From Gordonia hankookensis (GTDB lineage: Bacteria > Actinomycetota > Actinomycetes > Mycobacteriales > Mycobacteriaceae): 64,000 nucleotides of DNA. Below are positions 16,372 through 26,301 of this stretch, one piece after another. The stretch's first letter is position 1. Every line of letters starts with the position of its first letter. The notes under the pieces are model-generated. The model had not been told where the DNA came from. It did not search any database and saw nothing but the letters and a program-made list of their open reading frames with translations. The stretch lies in NCBI RefSeq assembly GCF_014673215.1, contig NZ_JACWMS010000006.1:1-64000 (forward strand). The letters run 5' to 3'. The translations under genes were made by a program, and so were the position numbers.

Positions 16372-17117
16372 ATCAGACCCCAACCGACGAGGGCTCGAGT
16401 GCCCCGGAGCCCGAGCCCGGCCCACCGGAACCGTCGCAACCCGCGCGCGGGCGCTTCCCGGCATCGGCGCGATGGACCCTGGTCTTCATCGTCGTGATGA
16501 TCGCCCTGGTGGTGGCGATCTGGCCACGCGGTGACGACGACACGGCGGGCGTATCGGACCAGGCGACTGCGACCGGTCCGAAGGCGACCGACGCCCAGGT
16601 GGACGAGGGTCAGCTGGCCCAGGCCCGACGCGATGCCGCTCTGCAACCCTGCCCGCAGACGGGCCTCCCGATCGGTCCGGGGTCGGTTCTCGCGGGCGTG
16701 ACCGCGCCGTGCCTGGCGGACGGCAAGCCGTACGACGTCGGGGCCGGCACCGCCGGGAAACCGATGGTCGTGAACATGTGGGCGGTCTGGTGTCTGCCGT
16801 GTCGTCGGGAGCTACCGGAGATGGCCGCGTACGCGCAGCGTGCCGGTGACAAGGTGACGGTCCTGGCCGTGCACGCCCAGGAGGGTGCGAAGAATCCCTA
16901 TCTGGCGCTGCGGTTCCTCACCGAGAACAACGTCCACCTGCCCGTCGTCATGGACCCCGACGCCCGCATCGCCGGCGCGCTCAAGGCTCCACGTGTCTTC
17001 CCGTCGACCATCCTGGTGCGTGGCGACGGCACCGTCGCCAAGGTGCTCCCGCAGGTCTTCGACGATCCCGACCAGATCGCCGCAGCCGTCCGGCAATACC
17101 TGGGGGTGGCGACATGA
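16368..17117 (+). CDS. TlpA-like membrane-anchored thioredoxin
   Basis: A 249-residue thiol-disulfide protein (Rv3673c position). The N-terminal Pro/Glu-rich tail is followed by one membrane helix (about 37-54), then an extracytoplasmic thioredoxin fold with a WCLPC active site and a cis-Pro region (RVFPSTILV). An additional Cys pair (in QPCPQTG and TAPCLADG) lies ahead of the active site. GTG 16368 overlaps the nth stop by four bases. It probably services disulfides of secreted proteins, and MarP in the same operon has a disulfide. Confidence 0.88.
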   Translation: MNQTPTDEGSSAPEPEPGPPEPSQPARGRFPASARWTLVFIVVMIALVVAIWPRGDDDTAGVSDQATATGPKATDAQVDEGQLAQARRDAALQPCPQTGLPIGPGSVLAGVTAPCLADGKPYDVGAGTAGKPMVVNMWAVWCLPCRRELPEMAAYAQRAGDKVTVLAVHAQEGAKNPYLALRFLTENNVHLPVVMDPDARIAGALKAPRVFPSTILVRGDGTVAKVLPQVFDDPDQIAAAVRQYLGVAT

Positions 17118-18028
17118 CCGACCGTGACACGACCGGCAGCGACATGACCGGTGGCGACGAGCAGGTCTCGCCGTTCGGGCCGCTGGTGCCGACCGGACAG
17201 ATCCCGCCGTGGATGCGCGCGGTGACGGGCGATGTCGGTGCCGTCACCGACGCGGTGCTCAATCGGGGCGGAGATCGGACCCGGTGGGCGTCGATGATCG
17301 GCCGGAACCGCCGTGCCGCAGCTGTCCTGGTGCTGATCTCGGGCAGCTGGGACGAGGCGCCCGACCACCCGGGTGGACTGCCGGCCGACGCCGAGATCTT
17401 GCTGACCGAACGTGCCGCGACGCTCCGGCAGCACAGCGGGCAGGTCGCCTTTCCGGGCGGTGCCATGGATCCGGGCGACGACTACCCGGTGGGTACCGCG
17501 CTGCGTGAGGCGAACGAGGAGACCGGTCTGGTCGCCGACGGCGTGCACGTGGTGGCGAACCTGCCGTCGTTCCCCGTCCCGGTGTCGGCGTTCGATGTCA
17601 TCCCGGTGCTCGCGCACTGGGCGCGGCCGGGCGACGTGCAGGTGATGGACACCGCCGAGACATCGCGGGTCGCCCGGGTCAACCTGCGGTCGCTGCTGGC
17701 GCCGGAGAATCGCTTCCAGGTGCAACGGAAAGTGCTGGGGGCGAGCGCCTATCGTGGACCGGCATTCATGGTCGACGGTCTTCTGGTGTGGGGATTCACC
17801 GGCGGTCTCATCGCCGCCATCAGTGAGGTGTCGGGATGGGATGTGCCGTGGGACAAGTCGGATGTGCGTCCGCTGGAGGACGCCATCGAGCATGCGGCCG
17901 CCGGGAGCGTGGCGAGCGGGGCCGGTGTCGCCGGGAATCCCCAGACGACCGGCCGTTCAGCGGTGTTGCCAGAGGCGATGCATCAGGCGGTCGGCGATCC
18001 CGATCGCGGTGAGGGTGGAGATAGGTGA
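17114..18028 (+). CDS. Nudix hydrolase, CoA pyrophosphatase-like
   Basis: A 304-residue Nudix protein (Rv3672c position). The CoA-type signature HSGQVAFPGGAMDPGD leads into ALREANEETGL, which holds the metal-binding Glu residues; the first Nudix Glu is Asp in this variant, as in several CoA-hydrolysing members. ATG 17114 overlaps the upstream stop (ATGA). The C-terminal 50 residues are Ala/Gly-rich and probably disordered. CoA is a likely but unproven substrate. Confidence 0.88.
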   Translation: MTDRDTTGSDMTGGDEQVSPFGPLVPTGQIPPWMRAVTGDVGAVTDAVLNRGGDRTRWASMIGRNRRAAAVLVLISGSWDEAPDHPGGLPADAEILLTERAATLRQHSGQVAFPGGAMDPGDDYPVGTALREANEETGLVADGVHVVANLPSFPVPVSAFDVIPVLAHWARPGDVQVMDTAETSRVARVNLRSLLAPENRFQVQRKVLGASAYRGPAFMVDGLLVWGFTGGLIAAISEVSGWDVPWDKSDVRPLEDAIEHAAAGSVASGAGVAGNPQTTGRSAVLPEAMHQAVGDPDRGEGGDR

Positions 18029-19224
18029 GCGGTTCCGGATGGGTGGATCTCATCGTCGTGGTGATCGCCGTGCTGGCCGCGGCCAGCGGGTACCGTCAGG
18101 GCGCGGTGGCCTCGGCGCTGGCGTTCCTGGGAGTCATCCTGGGGGCGGTCGCCGGAATCCTGCTTGCGCCGCACATCATCTCGAGGTTCGACGACAGCAC
18201 GGTGCGGTTGTTGGTCGGCGTGGTGCTGCTGGTTGCGCTGATCATCGTCGGCGAGGTGTCGGGAATGATCCTCGGCCGGGCGGCGCGCAGCGGAATCCGG
18301 TCGAGGGGCGTGCGCCGCATCGACAGTGTGATCGGCTTGGTCCTGCAGGTGATCGCTGTGCTCGTCGCGGCATGGCTGCTGGCGATTCCGTTGAGCAGCT
18401 CTACCGAGACCCAGCTCTCGACCGCGGTCCGCGGCTCCAAGGTGCTCGGCGGAGTCGACGTGTTCGCCCCGCAGTGGCTGCGCGACCTGCCCCGGGACTT
18501 CAGTGCGCTGCTGGACAATTCGGGCCTGCCGCAGGTCATCGGACCGTTCGGCCGGACTCCCGTCGTCAATGTCGGTCCGCCCGATCCGTCGGTGGTCCAG
18601 CTGCCCGTCGTGAACCAGACACGTCCCAGCGTGATGAAGATCGAGGGGACCGCGCCGAGTTGCCGACAAGCCCTCGAGGGCAGTGGTTTCGTGGTGTCGC
18701 CGGAACGCGTGATGACCAATGCCCATGTGGTCGCGGGTACGCGCCGCCTCACCGTCTCCGCTCCGAGCGGCCAGCAACTGCCTGCGCGGGTGGTTCTCTT
18801 CGACAGCAGCAACGACATCGCGGTGCTCGACGTCCCCGGATTGACCGCGCCGCCACTGAAGTTCGCCGACAAGGAGGCGTCGCCCGGCGACGACGCGATC
18901 GTCCTCGGTTACCCGGAGGCGGGACCGTTCGCGGTGAATCCCGTGCGGGTGCGTGAGGTGATCAATCTGTCCGGTCCGGACATCTACCGCACCGGCCGGA
19001 TTCTGCGTGAGGTGTACACCGTTCGCGGACAGATCCGTCAGGGAAACTCGGGTGGCCCGATGATCAACTCGGACGGCGAGGTGCTCGGCGTCGTGTTCGG
19101 TGCCGCCGAGGACACCGCGGACCAGACCGGCTTCGTGTTGACCGCCAAGCAGGTTCAGTCGAATTTCACCGACTCGGAGAACCGGTCGTCGCGGGTCAGC
19201 ACACAATCCTGCGTGCATGCCTGA
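18025..19224 (+). CDS. marP: Membrane serine protease MarP (acid resistance protease)
   Basis: A 399-residue protein with a CvpA-like four-helix membrane domain (1-125) and a periplasmic chymotrypsin-type protease. The catalytic triad is H234 (TNAHVV), D264 (SSNDIAVL) and S342 (QGNSGGP). C213 and C396 match the redox-controlled disulfide of M. tuberculosis MarP. In mycobacteria MarP maintains acid resistance by processing peptidoglycan hydrolases. GTG 18025 overlaps the nudix stop. Co-transcription with a TlpA-like protein fits a disulfide requirement. Confidence 0.95.
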   Translation: MSGSGWVDLIVVVIAVLAAASGYRQGAVASALAFLGVILGAVAGILLAPHIISRFDDSTVRLLVGVVLLVALIIVGEVSGMILGRAARSGIRSRGVRRIDSVIGLVLQVIAVLVAAWLLAIPLSSSTETQLSTAVRGSKVLGGVDVFAPQWLRDLPRDFSALLDNSGLPQVIGPFGRTPVVNVGPPDPSVVQLPVVNQTRPSVMKIEGTAPSCRQALEGSGFVVSPERVMTNAHVVAGTRRLTVSAPSGQQLPARVVLFDSSNDIAVLDVPGLTAPPLKFADKEASPGDDAIVLGYPEAGPFAVNPVRVREVINLSGPDIYRTGRILREVYTVRGQIRQGNSGGPMINSDGEVLGVVFGAAEDTADQTGFVLTAKQVQSNFTDSENRSSRVSTQSCVHA

Positions 19225-19249
19225 GAGCGGCGCACCATCGCGGCCGCTC
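19225..19249. terminator. Short hairpin between convergent genes
   Basis: A GAGCGGC/GCCGCTC stem with an 11-nt loop directly follows the marP stop and precedes the convergent hydrolase stop. Confidence 0.4.
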
Positions 19250-19260
19250 GGCAGACACGG

Positions 19261-20205
19261 CTACGCGGGTTCGCGCGAGAGCAGCTCGACCAGCAGTTCG
19301 TTGACCTGATCTGGCCGTTCCTGGTGGGCGAAGTGGCCGCTGCCGTCGATCTGCCGGTAATCCATGTGCGCAGACCAACGGTTGCTCGCGGTCATCAGGT
19401 GATCCAGGATGTACGGATCCTCCCGGCCACGCAGCGCGAGTACCGGAATGTGCAGCCGCTGATTCATCAACTCCATGAAGCGCATTCCGTCTGGACGGAA
19501 CTGCGACCGGAATGCCCAGCGCTGATACTCCAGGCTGCAATGGGCCACGTAGGGGATCTGGATCGCCGATCGGTTCCGCTCGACTGCCTCGGCGAACTCG
19601 TCGGTCTGCTGCCAATCATGTGCGGCGCGCTCGCGGAAGTACTGCTCGATGTAGCCGCCGTCGTGGCGGGTCAGGCGCCGTTCACCCATCCGCGGCAACT
19701 GGTTCCGCAGGAATCCCGTGAGGAAGGCCGATCGTTGCGCCCGGTTGCGCAGCACCTCCCGACGTAGAGCGCGCGGATGCGGCGACGCTACGACGGCGAT
19801 CCGGTTCACCACCCGGGGATGCAACGTGGCGGTGGCCCAACACACCAGGCCGCCGTCCGCATGCCCGACGAGCGCGGCCTCGGTGTGCCCCAGGGCACGC
19901 ACCAGACCGTTCGTGTCACCGGCCAGTGACCAGCCGTCGTAGCCGCGTGGCGGCTTGTCGGAGTCGCCGTACCCACGTAGGTCGACGGCGACGGCTCGGT
20001 ATCCGGCGTCGGTCAGCGCGGCGATCTGGTGTCGCCAGCTCCACCAGAATTCACCGAAACCGTGCAGCAGCAGAACCAGGGGGCGGTCGGCCAGCCATCG
20101 ACCATCCGCCTCGACAGCGTGAAAGCGGACCCCGTTCGCCCGGACGTCGAAGTGGTGCCAGTTTCCGGGAACCCGGACGCTCGACGGGTCAGGCGGGACC
20201 GCCAA
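19261..20205 (-). CDS. Alpha/beta hydrolase, epoxide-hydrolase-like (EphE position)
   Basis: A 314-residue alpha/beta hydrolase. The nucleophile is Asp in GHADGG, as in epoxide hydrolases and dehalogenases; HGFGEFWWSWRHQ forms the oxyanion region, and GHFAHQE holds the catalytic His. The cap domain is Arg/Gln-rich. The only usable start is TTG 20205, because an in-frame TGA (the stop of the upstream DUF1469 gene) lies four bases before it. The two genes are therefore in the same frame and probably translationally coupled. Confidence 0.87.
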   Translation of the reverse strand: MAVPPDPSSVRVPGNWHHFDVRANGVRFHAVEADGRWLADRPLVLLLHGFGEFWWSWRHQIAALTDAGYRAVAVDLRGYGDSDKPPRGYDGWSLAGDTNGLVRALGHTEAALVGHADGGLVCWATATLHPRVVNRIAVVASPHPRALRREVLRNRAQRSAFLTGFLRNQLPRMGERRLTRHDGGYIEQYFRERAAHDWQQTDEFAEAVERNRSAIQIPYVAHCSLEYQRWAFRSQFRPDGMRFMELMNQRLHIPVLALRGREDPYILDHLMTASNRWSAHMDYRQIDGSGHFAHQERPDQVNELLVELLSREPA

Positions 20206-20208
20206 CGG

Positions 20209-20748
20209 TCATCTCCGCCCGGGGTCGTGCGCGCGAGGGATCTCGGGGTGATCGCCGGTCCGTGTCACCGACGTCGGCGGGACGTCTGCCGGGTGCTTGC
20301 CCGGCAGCACCGTCTGCACCTCCCGGACCGATTCGATCGTCTTCTTGGGGCCCCTGACCTTACGGAAGAGCACGTAGCCGACGAACGCCATGACGATGGT
20401 GATCAGCACCAGGATCAGGAACACGATCAGGAACGCCAGCCACCGGGGCATCCAGTTGTCCAGCAATTCGGCGAGGAAGAAGAAAAAGAAGAAGCTCGAA
20501 TAGAGGGCCATCACCCCGGCGACGACCAGCAGACCGGTGCCGGCGCCCGCCTTTTTCGCCTCCCCGACGAGTTCGGCCTTCGCCAGCGCCACCTCGGACC
20601 GGAACAGGGTGGACACATTCGCGGTGGCGTCCTTCACCAGGTTCCCGATACTGGGCTCCCCGTCCCGACCCAGTGTGGGGTCCGACAGCGGGATGGACGG
20701 GACCGATCCGGTGCCGTCTGCGGGTTGGCCGTGCTCGTTGCGGCTCAC
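20209..20748 (-). CDS. DUF1469 (phage holin superfamily III) membrane protein
   Basis: A 179-residue protein (Rv3669 position). A soluble N-terminus is followed by two membrane helices, one with an unusual run of Phe (SSFFFFFFLAELLDNW) and one FLIVFLILVLITIVMAFVGYVLF. The C-terminal tail begins KKTIESVREVQTVLPG. Despite the family name there is no phage context. GTG 20748 has a strong GGAGG upstream, so the longer frame was discarded. Function unknown. Confidence 0.88.
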   Translation of the reverse strand: MSRNEHGQPADGTGSVPSIPLSDPTLGRDGEPSIGNLVKDATANVSTLFRSEVALAKAELVGEAKKAGAGTGLLVVAGVMALYSSFFFFFFLAELLDNWMPRWLAFLIVFLILVLITIVMAFVGYVLFRKVRGPKKTIESVREVQTVLPGKHPADVPPTSVTRTGDHPEIPRAHDPGRR

Positions 20749-20865
20749 TGCATCCTCCGTATCTCGGTGCTCTGCGCTTATGGTGCCATGCGACTGGCGG
20801 TCGCGGCGCGGGCCACCCGGGTCGCGACCGCGGCGAGTCGCGCGACCCACTGGCGACCGGCGAGA

Positions 20866-21864
20866 TCACCTCCCGTGCGTTCGCATCGCCGCGACGGCCG
20901 CGACGGCCGGATCGTCGTCGTCGACCAACGCGGTGAGGATGCCGACGGCCACCTCGCCGGGCATCTCCACCAGAGCCTGCGCGAGGCGGCTGCGTGCCGC
21001 GGGCGAGACCGCCTCGTCGTCGAGCAGCCGACCGAGATCGGCCGCGACCTGATCGGCGGTGCCGGCATGGTGCGCCAGATCGCGGAGCAGGTCGGCGGCA
21101 TCGACATCGTTGGTCCCGGCGACCACCATGTCGATGAGGTCCGGCACCACCTGCCGGTCGCCCCGCGCCCCGAGAGCCATCGCCGCCCGGCTGCGTACGA
21201 CGACGTCGGTGTCGGTCAGCGCGCCGCGGAGAACGTCGGCCACCCCGGGACCCGCGAGCTCCGCGACGGCCGACACCGCACGCCGTCGTACCTCCACGTC
21301 GTCGGATCTCAGGCCTGTCGCGAGCACGGCCGTACCTGCCGCGTCTCCGGTGGCGGCCAGCGCCCAGGTGAGGGCGCCGGAGACGTTGGGGTCCGCTTCG
21401 GCCAGGACGGCGTCGGCCACGGCCTCGGACGACAGCTGGTGACCCATCGCCGCGAGAGCCGCCCGATAGCGCACGCCTGCGGAATCCGATTCGAGGTCGT
21501 GCATCAATCGCACCGCTCGCAGCACGTCCTCCCAATCCGCCGGGGTGGACGCCTCGATGCGCCGGAGCAGAGCCAGCAACTCCTCCTCGCGGGCGAGACG
21601 TCGGCGTGACTGGTCGACGAGTTCGCCGATCAGTGCAGTCGGCTCGGCGGATCCTGGTGCGTCCAGCACCCGCCGTACCTCGGCCAGCGACAATCCGAGT
21701 GATCGGAGTCCCTCCACCCGGAACAGCCGGGCGATGTCGTCGGTGGAGTACTCGCGGTACCCGCCGGACGTGCGGCCGGCGGGCGCCACGAGACCGAGCC
21801 GGTCGTAGTGCCGCAACATCCGGGTGCTCACGCCGGAGTGCTGCGACACCTCACCGATCAGCAT
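20866..21864 (-). CDS. MerR regulator fused to HEAT repeats
   Basis: A 332-residue protein with an N-terminal MerR winged helix (MLIGEVSQHSGVSTRMLRHYD, 1-21, then a wing with GYREYS) and a coiled dimer helix (75-115). A C-terminal array of HEAT-like repeats follows (about 120-330; VRYRAALAAM, VEVRRRAVSAV, VVVRSRAAMAL). There is no Cys-based metal-sensing loop, so the HEAT array is likely the effector-sensing or protein-binding part. It overlaps the upstream HEAT gene by seven bases. Confidence 0.88.
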   Translation of the reverse strand: MLIGEVSQHSGVSTRMLRHYDRLGLVAPAGRTSGGYREYSTDDIARLFRVEGLRSLGLSLAEVRRVLDAPGSAEPTALIGELVDQSRRRLAREEELLALLRRIEASTPADWEDVLRAVRLMHDLESDSAGVRYRAALAAMGHQLSSEAVADAVLAEADPNVSGALTWALAATGDAAGTAVLATGLRSDDVEVRRRAVSAVAELAGPGVADVLRGALTDTDVVVRSRAAMALGARGDRQVVPDLIDMVVAGTNDVDAADLLRDLAHHAGTADQVAADLGRLLDDEAVSPAARSRLAQALVEMPGEVAVGILTALVDDDDPAVAAVAAMRTHGR

Positions 21865-22535
21865 TCGGTACCCGGCGACGGCGCGTTCGCCAAGGAGAGC
21901 GCCCGTCGCGCCTGATCCACCGCAGCCGAGAAATCGCTGTCCGGGTCCTCCATGAGGTGCTCGGTGGCGGCGGCATGCTCACGCACGGCCGGGTTGCGAC
22001 CCGAACGTGCGACCGCGAGCAATGGGAGTGCCGCATCGCCGATAGCGACGAGCGCTCGGCTCAGGCTGCGTTGCGTCTCCCGGTCGCCGCGGCCCAGCTC
22101 GGTCACCAGTTCCCTTGCGAGAGACGCTCTTTGATCGTCCGGAGTGAGCACGACCGCCGCGCGCCAGGCACTGCGCGCGACGTCGTCGTCGGGATCGTGG
22201 AGCAGCCCATGCGGGATCTTCTCCCAGACCGAGTGCCGGCCGATCTTCGACAGTGTGTGCAACGCCTGGCTGCGGGCCTGCGGTGTGGTCGAGGCGAGCT
22301 CGCCGAGCAGTCGCGCGATGGTGACGTCTGGTGCACAGCGGGTGAGAGCCCACGTCAGCATGTCACGCACGAAGAAGTCCGGTTCGACGCCGCAGCGCCC
22401 CACGAGCACATCGACCAGCGCATCATCCGGGTATGTCCCGGCGGCCAGCGCCGCCTGCAGTCGGGTCGACGGCTGCGGCGCCGACAGGGCCTCGATCAGC
22501 CGGGCCTGCCGATCGTCACGAATCGCGTTGTTCAT
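21858..22535 (-). CDS. HEAT-repeat protein co-operonic with MerR-HEAT
   Basis: A 225-residue all-helical protein built of HEAT-like repeats (STRLQAALAAG, FFVRDMLTWAL, ARSQALHTL, VARSAWRAAV, ETQRSLSRAL, AVREHAAA). There is no signal peptide or enzyme motif. ATG 22535 has GGAGGTG upstream. It resembles the C-terminal half of the following MerR-HEAT regulator, so the two may associate. It is the first gene after the palindromic operator at 22563-22585. Confidence 0.85.
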   Translation of the reverse strand: MNNAIRDDRQARLIEALSAPQPSTRLQAALAAGTYPDDALVDVLVGRCGVEPDFFVRDMLTWALTRCAPDVTIARLLGELASTTPQARSQALHTLSKIGRHSVWEKIPHGLLHDPDDDVARSAWRAAVVLTPDDQRASLARELVTELGRGDRETQRSLSRALVAIGDAALPLLAVARSGRNPAVREHAAATEHLMEDPDSDFSAAVDQARRALSLANAPSPGTEC

Positions 22536-22562
22536 CGCGATCACCTCCTCGACACCAGTCAA

Positions 22563-22585
22563 GACCTTGTCACCGTGTCAAGGTC
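22563..22585 (-). promoter_or_regulatory. Palindromic MerR-type operator
   Basis: GACCTTG and CAAGGTC arms with inner CAC/GTG form a 23-bp near-perfect dyad, 28 bases before the HEAT gene start. The ACCTTGACAC type half-site is typical of MerR promoters in actinobacteria and includes TTGACC as a possible -35. The likely ligand is the co-operonic MerR-HEAT protein. Confidence 0.7.
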
Positions 22586-22601
22586 AAGGAGGAATCCGGC
22601 A

Positions 22602-22641
22602 TCTCCGCCCCGACCGGGTCGATCGCGGGTCGGGGCGGAGA
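22602..22641 (-). terminator. Strong hairpin after acs
   Basis: A perfect 14-bp stem (TCTCCGCCCCGACC / GGTCGGGGCGGAGA) with a 12-nt loop lies just downstream of the acs stop and separates it from the HEAT/MerR promoter. Confidence 0.75.
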
Positions 22642-22649
22642 CGTCGTGC

Positions 22650-24602
<1,953 letters not shown>

Positions 24603-24710
24603 CGGTGAGGAGACCTTTCACTGTCGAGGAGACGATGTGTACGCGTGCTGTGTGTATGCGTGCTGGGTGCCCGCACACTGGCGTGACGTGCATTCATGCC
24701 GGTTACTCAT

Positions 24711-24726
24711 TGTGAGGGTAGTCACG
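24711..24726. promoter_or_regulatory. Crp/GlxR binding site upstream of acs
   Basis: TGTGA-GGGTAG-TCACG matches the TGTGA-N6-TCACA consensus at nine of ten fixed positions. It lies in the 266-base divergent region between acs and the gene at 24869, so it could serve either. Confidence 0.65.
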
Positions 24727-24868
24727 TTGGAACCTCGTTGCAGGTGCCCTCGACCGGGTCCCGCAGTTCCGCGACGAATGGTCCCATGGACACGACGAGT
24801 GGTGCAGGACGCGCATCGACGTCACCGGCCGGACGACGGCCGACCCCACATCACTATCGTGGGAAGGC

Positions 24869-25624
24869 GTGACCTCTGATCCGCTCGCGCCGCTGCTCGA
24901 CCTGCCCGGTGTGCGCGACGCCGCCGACCGCGCACGGGACGCGCTGAGTGCCGTGCATCGTCACCCGGCGAATCTGCGCGGGTGGGACAAGACGGCGACC
25001 GAGGCGTCCTGGCGGGCCGGCCGATCCTCGGCGGCCATCGACGGCGGCAGCGTGGAACTGCGTCGCGACGGTGACTTCGACGATCCGCTGCTGGCCGGTG
25101 CGATGCGCGTGGCCCAGGCCCTCGACGGCGACGCACTCGATCAGCTCACCGGCGTGTTCCGCCGGGCTCCCGCCCAGGCGTTCGCCCGGCTGCATATGCT
25201 CGCCGCCGCCGATCTCGTCGCCGATCCCGACGAGCTGGGCCGCCCGAGTGTGCAGCCCGGAGTCGCCGGACGGCTCGATCTGCTCGGGCAGCTGATCACC
25301 GGCGCCACATCGGTCCCGGCGCCGGTGCTGGCCGCCGTGGTGCACGGCGAATTGCTGGGGGTCGGCGCGTTCCCGACCGCGAACGGTGTGGTCGCGCGCG
25401 CGGCCTCGCGCCTGGTCTGCACGTCGTCGGGACTGGATCCGCACAACCTCGGCGTCCCGGAGGTGACCTGGCTGCGTCGCCTCGACGACTACCGCTCGTT
25501 GTCGACGGGGTTCGCCGACGGAGACCCGACAGCAGTGGGCGCCTGGATCGTGCTGTGTTGCGAGGCGCTCGAGGCGGGTGCGGGCGAGGCCCGCTCGATC
25601 GCCGATGCGGCACGCGCGGGCTAG
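24869..25624 (+). CDS. Rv3662c-like protein with a degenerate Fic fold
   Basis: A 251-residue soluble protein. An N-terminal SSAAIDGG block, a middle GRPSVQPG block and a late VHGELLGVGAFPTANGVVARA resemble the layout of Fic AMP-transferases. The HPFxDGNGRxxR signature has lost its His, acidic residue and first Arg, keeping only Ala-Asn-Gly and the last Arg. AMPylation is therefore unlikely; a structural or binding role is inferred. M. tuberculosis Rv3662c occupies this place. The initiator is GTG. Confidence 0.75.
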   Translation: MTSDPLAPLLDLPGVRDAADRARDALSAVHRHPANLRGWDKTATEASWRAGRSSAAIDGGSVELRRDGDFDDPLLAGAMRVAQALDGDALDQLTGVFRRAPAQAFARLHMLAAADLVADPDELGRPSVQPGVAGRLDLLGQLITGATSVPAPVLAAVVHGELLGVGAFPTANGVVARAASRLVCTSSGLDPHNLGVPEVTWLRRLDDYRSLSTGFADGDPTAVGAWIVLCCEALEAGAGEARSIADAARAG

Positions 25625-25730
25625 CTCCCTGCGGCGCGCGCGCACGAAAATGTAAGCAGCGAGCGAACTCTCGGGATCGGTTGGCGCTCGGATGCAACAC
25701 CCGGGCAGCACCCGGACGATACGACGGCAC

Positions 25731-25770
25731 CGGACAATACCGCGCCGGACAATACCGCGCCGGACAATAC
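25731..25770. repeat. 15-bp tandem repeat (2.7 copies)
   Basis: CGGACAATACCGCGC occurs at 25731 and 25746, with a partial third copy at 25761. It lies just beyond the hairpin that ends the candidate Ms1 transcript. Confidence 0.8.
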
Positions 25771-25771
25771 A

Positions 25772-25821
25772 ATGCGGGCGGCCGCTCGATCGGTTGAAAC
25801 CGACCGGGTTGCCGCCCGCAT
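25772..25821 (-). terminator. Hairpin terminator for minus-strand transcript
   Basis: ATGCGGGCGGC (25772-25782) pairs exactly with 25811-25821; inside is a second pairing CGGTT/AACCG. On the minus strand it is followed by TTGTATTGT, a T-rich tail that favours termination of transcripts coming from the right. Confidence 0.65.
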
Positions 25822-26227
25822 AGCACGGACCCAAGTTACCAAGCGTGCTTGGTGGGTTGTGTGGATCGCCTCGGCGAGGGACCGCGGTGCCGGTCGGTAC
25901 GCCCCGATGTGAACCATTTACGAATGACGGTGCCGTGCAATCGAATCGAGCTTCATCGGATCGATTCGTTCCGTCTCACGGACCAGCTGGTCCGTTCCGA
26001 TCGGATCGATTCGTCCGGCCCGACGGGGAACTCCTCATGTTCCCGCTTACGGCCCGTTGATGGCCATCGGCTTGCCCTTGCCGGCCTACGATGTCGCAGG
26101 CGCACAACGCTTTTGCCTTATTGCGGCGTGCTCCGCGTGGGTGCTTGCCGCCCGTGCTGGGAAGCGCTCGGCGTGGGGGTCCGCTCCTTCTCTTCCGGAT
26201 CGGACTTTGCCTTCCGAGATTCCGTAA
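25772..26227 (-). ncRNA. Candidate Ms1 (6S-like RNA; MTS2823 equivalent)
   Basis: The 677-base interval between convergent genes at 24869-25624 and 26302-27165 has no credible gene, yet holds a promoter and terminator on the minus strand. In M. tuberculosis the abundant RNA MTS2823/Ms1, which binds core RNA polymerase, lies in exactly this interval (Rv3661-Rv3662c) and in the same orientation relative to Rv3661. The predicted transcript contains a 16-bp palindrome (25979-25994) flanked by 14-bp direct repeats (25955-25968, 26000-26013). The 3' end is uncertain: known Ms1 is about 300 nt, so it may stop earlier. Confidence 0.65.
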
Positions 26228-26232
26228 CCCCT

Positions 26233-26261
26233 TTTGTACACCGTGACCGCAGTCACATCAA
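26233..26261 (-). promoter_or_regulatory. Candidate promoter of Ms1 with embedded Crp-type dyad
   Basis: On the minus strand, TTGATG (26256-26261), a 17-base spacer and TACAAA (26233-26238) form a sigma-A-like promoter. The spacer contains GTGA-N6-TCAC (26243-26256), a close match to the Crp/GlxR consensus. Bound Crp at this place would block polymerase. Confidence 0.55.
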
Positions 26262-26301
26262 GGGCCTTTCGCACCAACATTCAGTGGTGTTTCCAGGAGT
26301 C

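Noticed and set aside
20209..20748. Prophage remnant because of the holin-superfamily call
   Set aside because: DUF1469 proteins are widespread chromosomal membrane proteins, the neighbours are conserved housekeeping genes, and no other phage gene is present.
25838..25853. ACCAAGCGTGCTTGGT as a KstR2-type operator
   Set aside because: The known motif has two bases between CAAG and CTTG; here there are four. No sterol or fatty-acid gene starts nearby.
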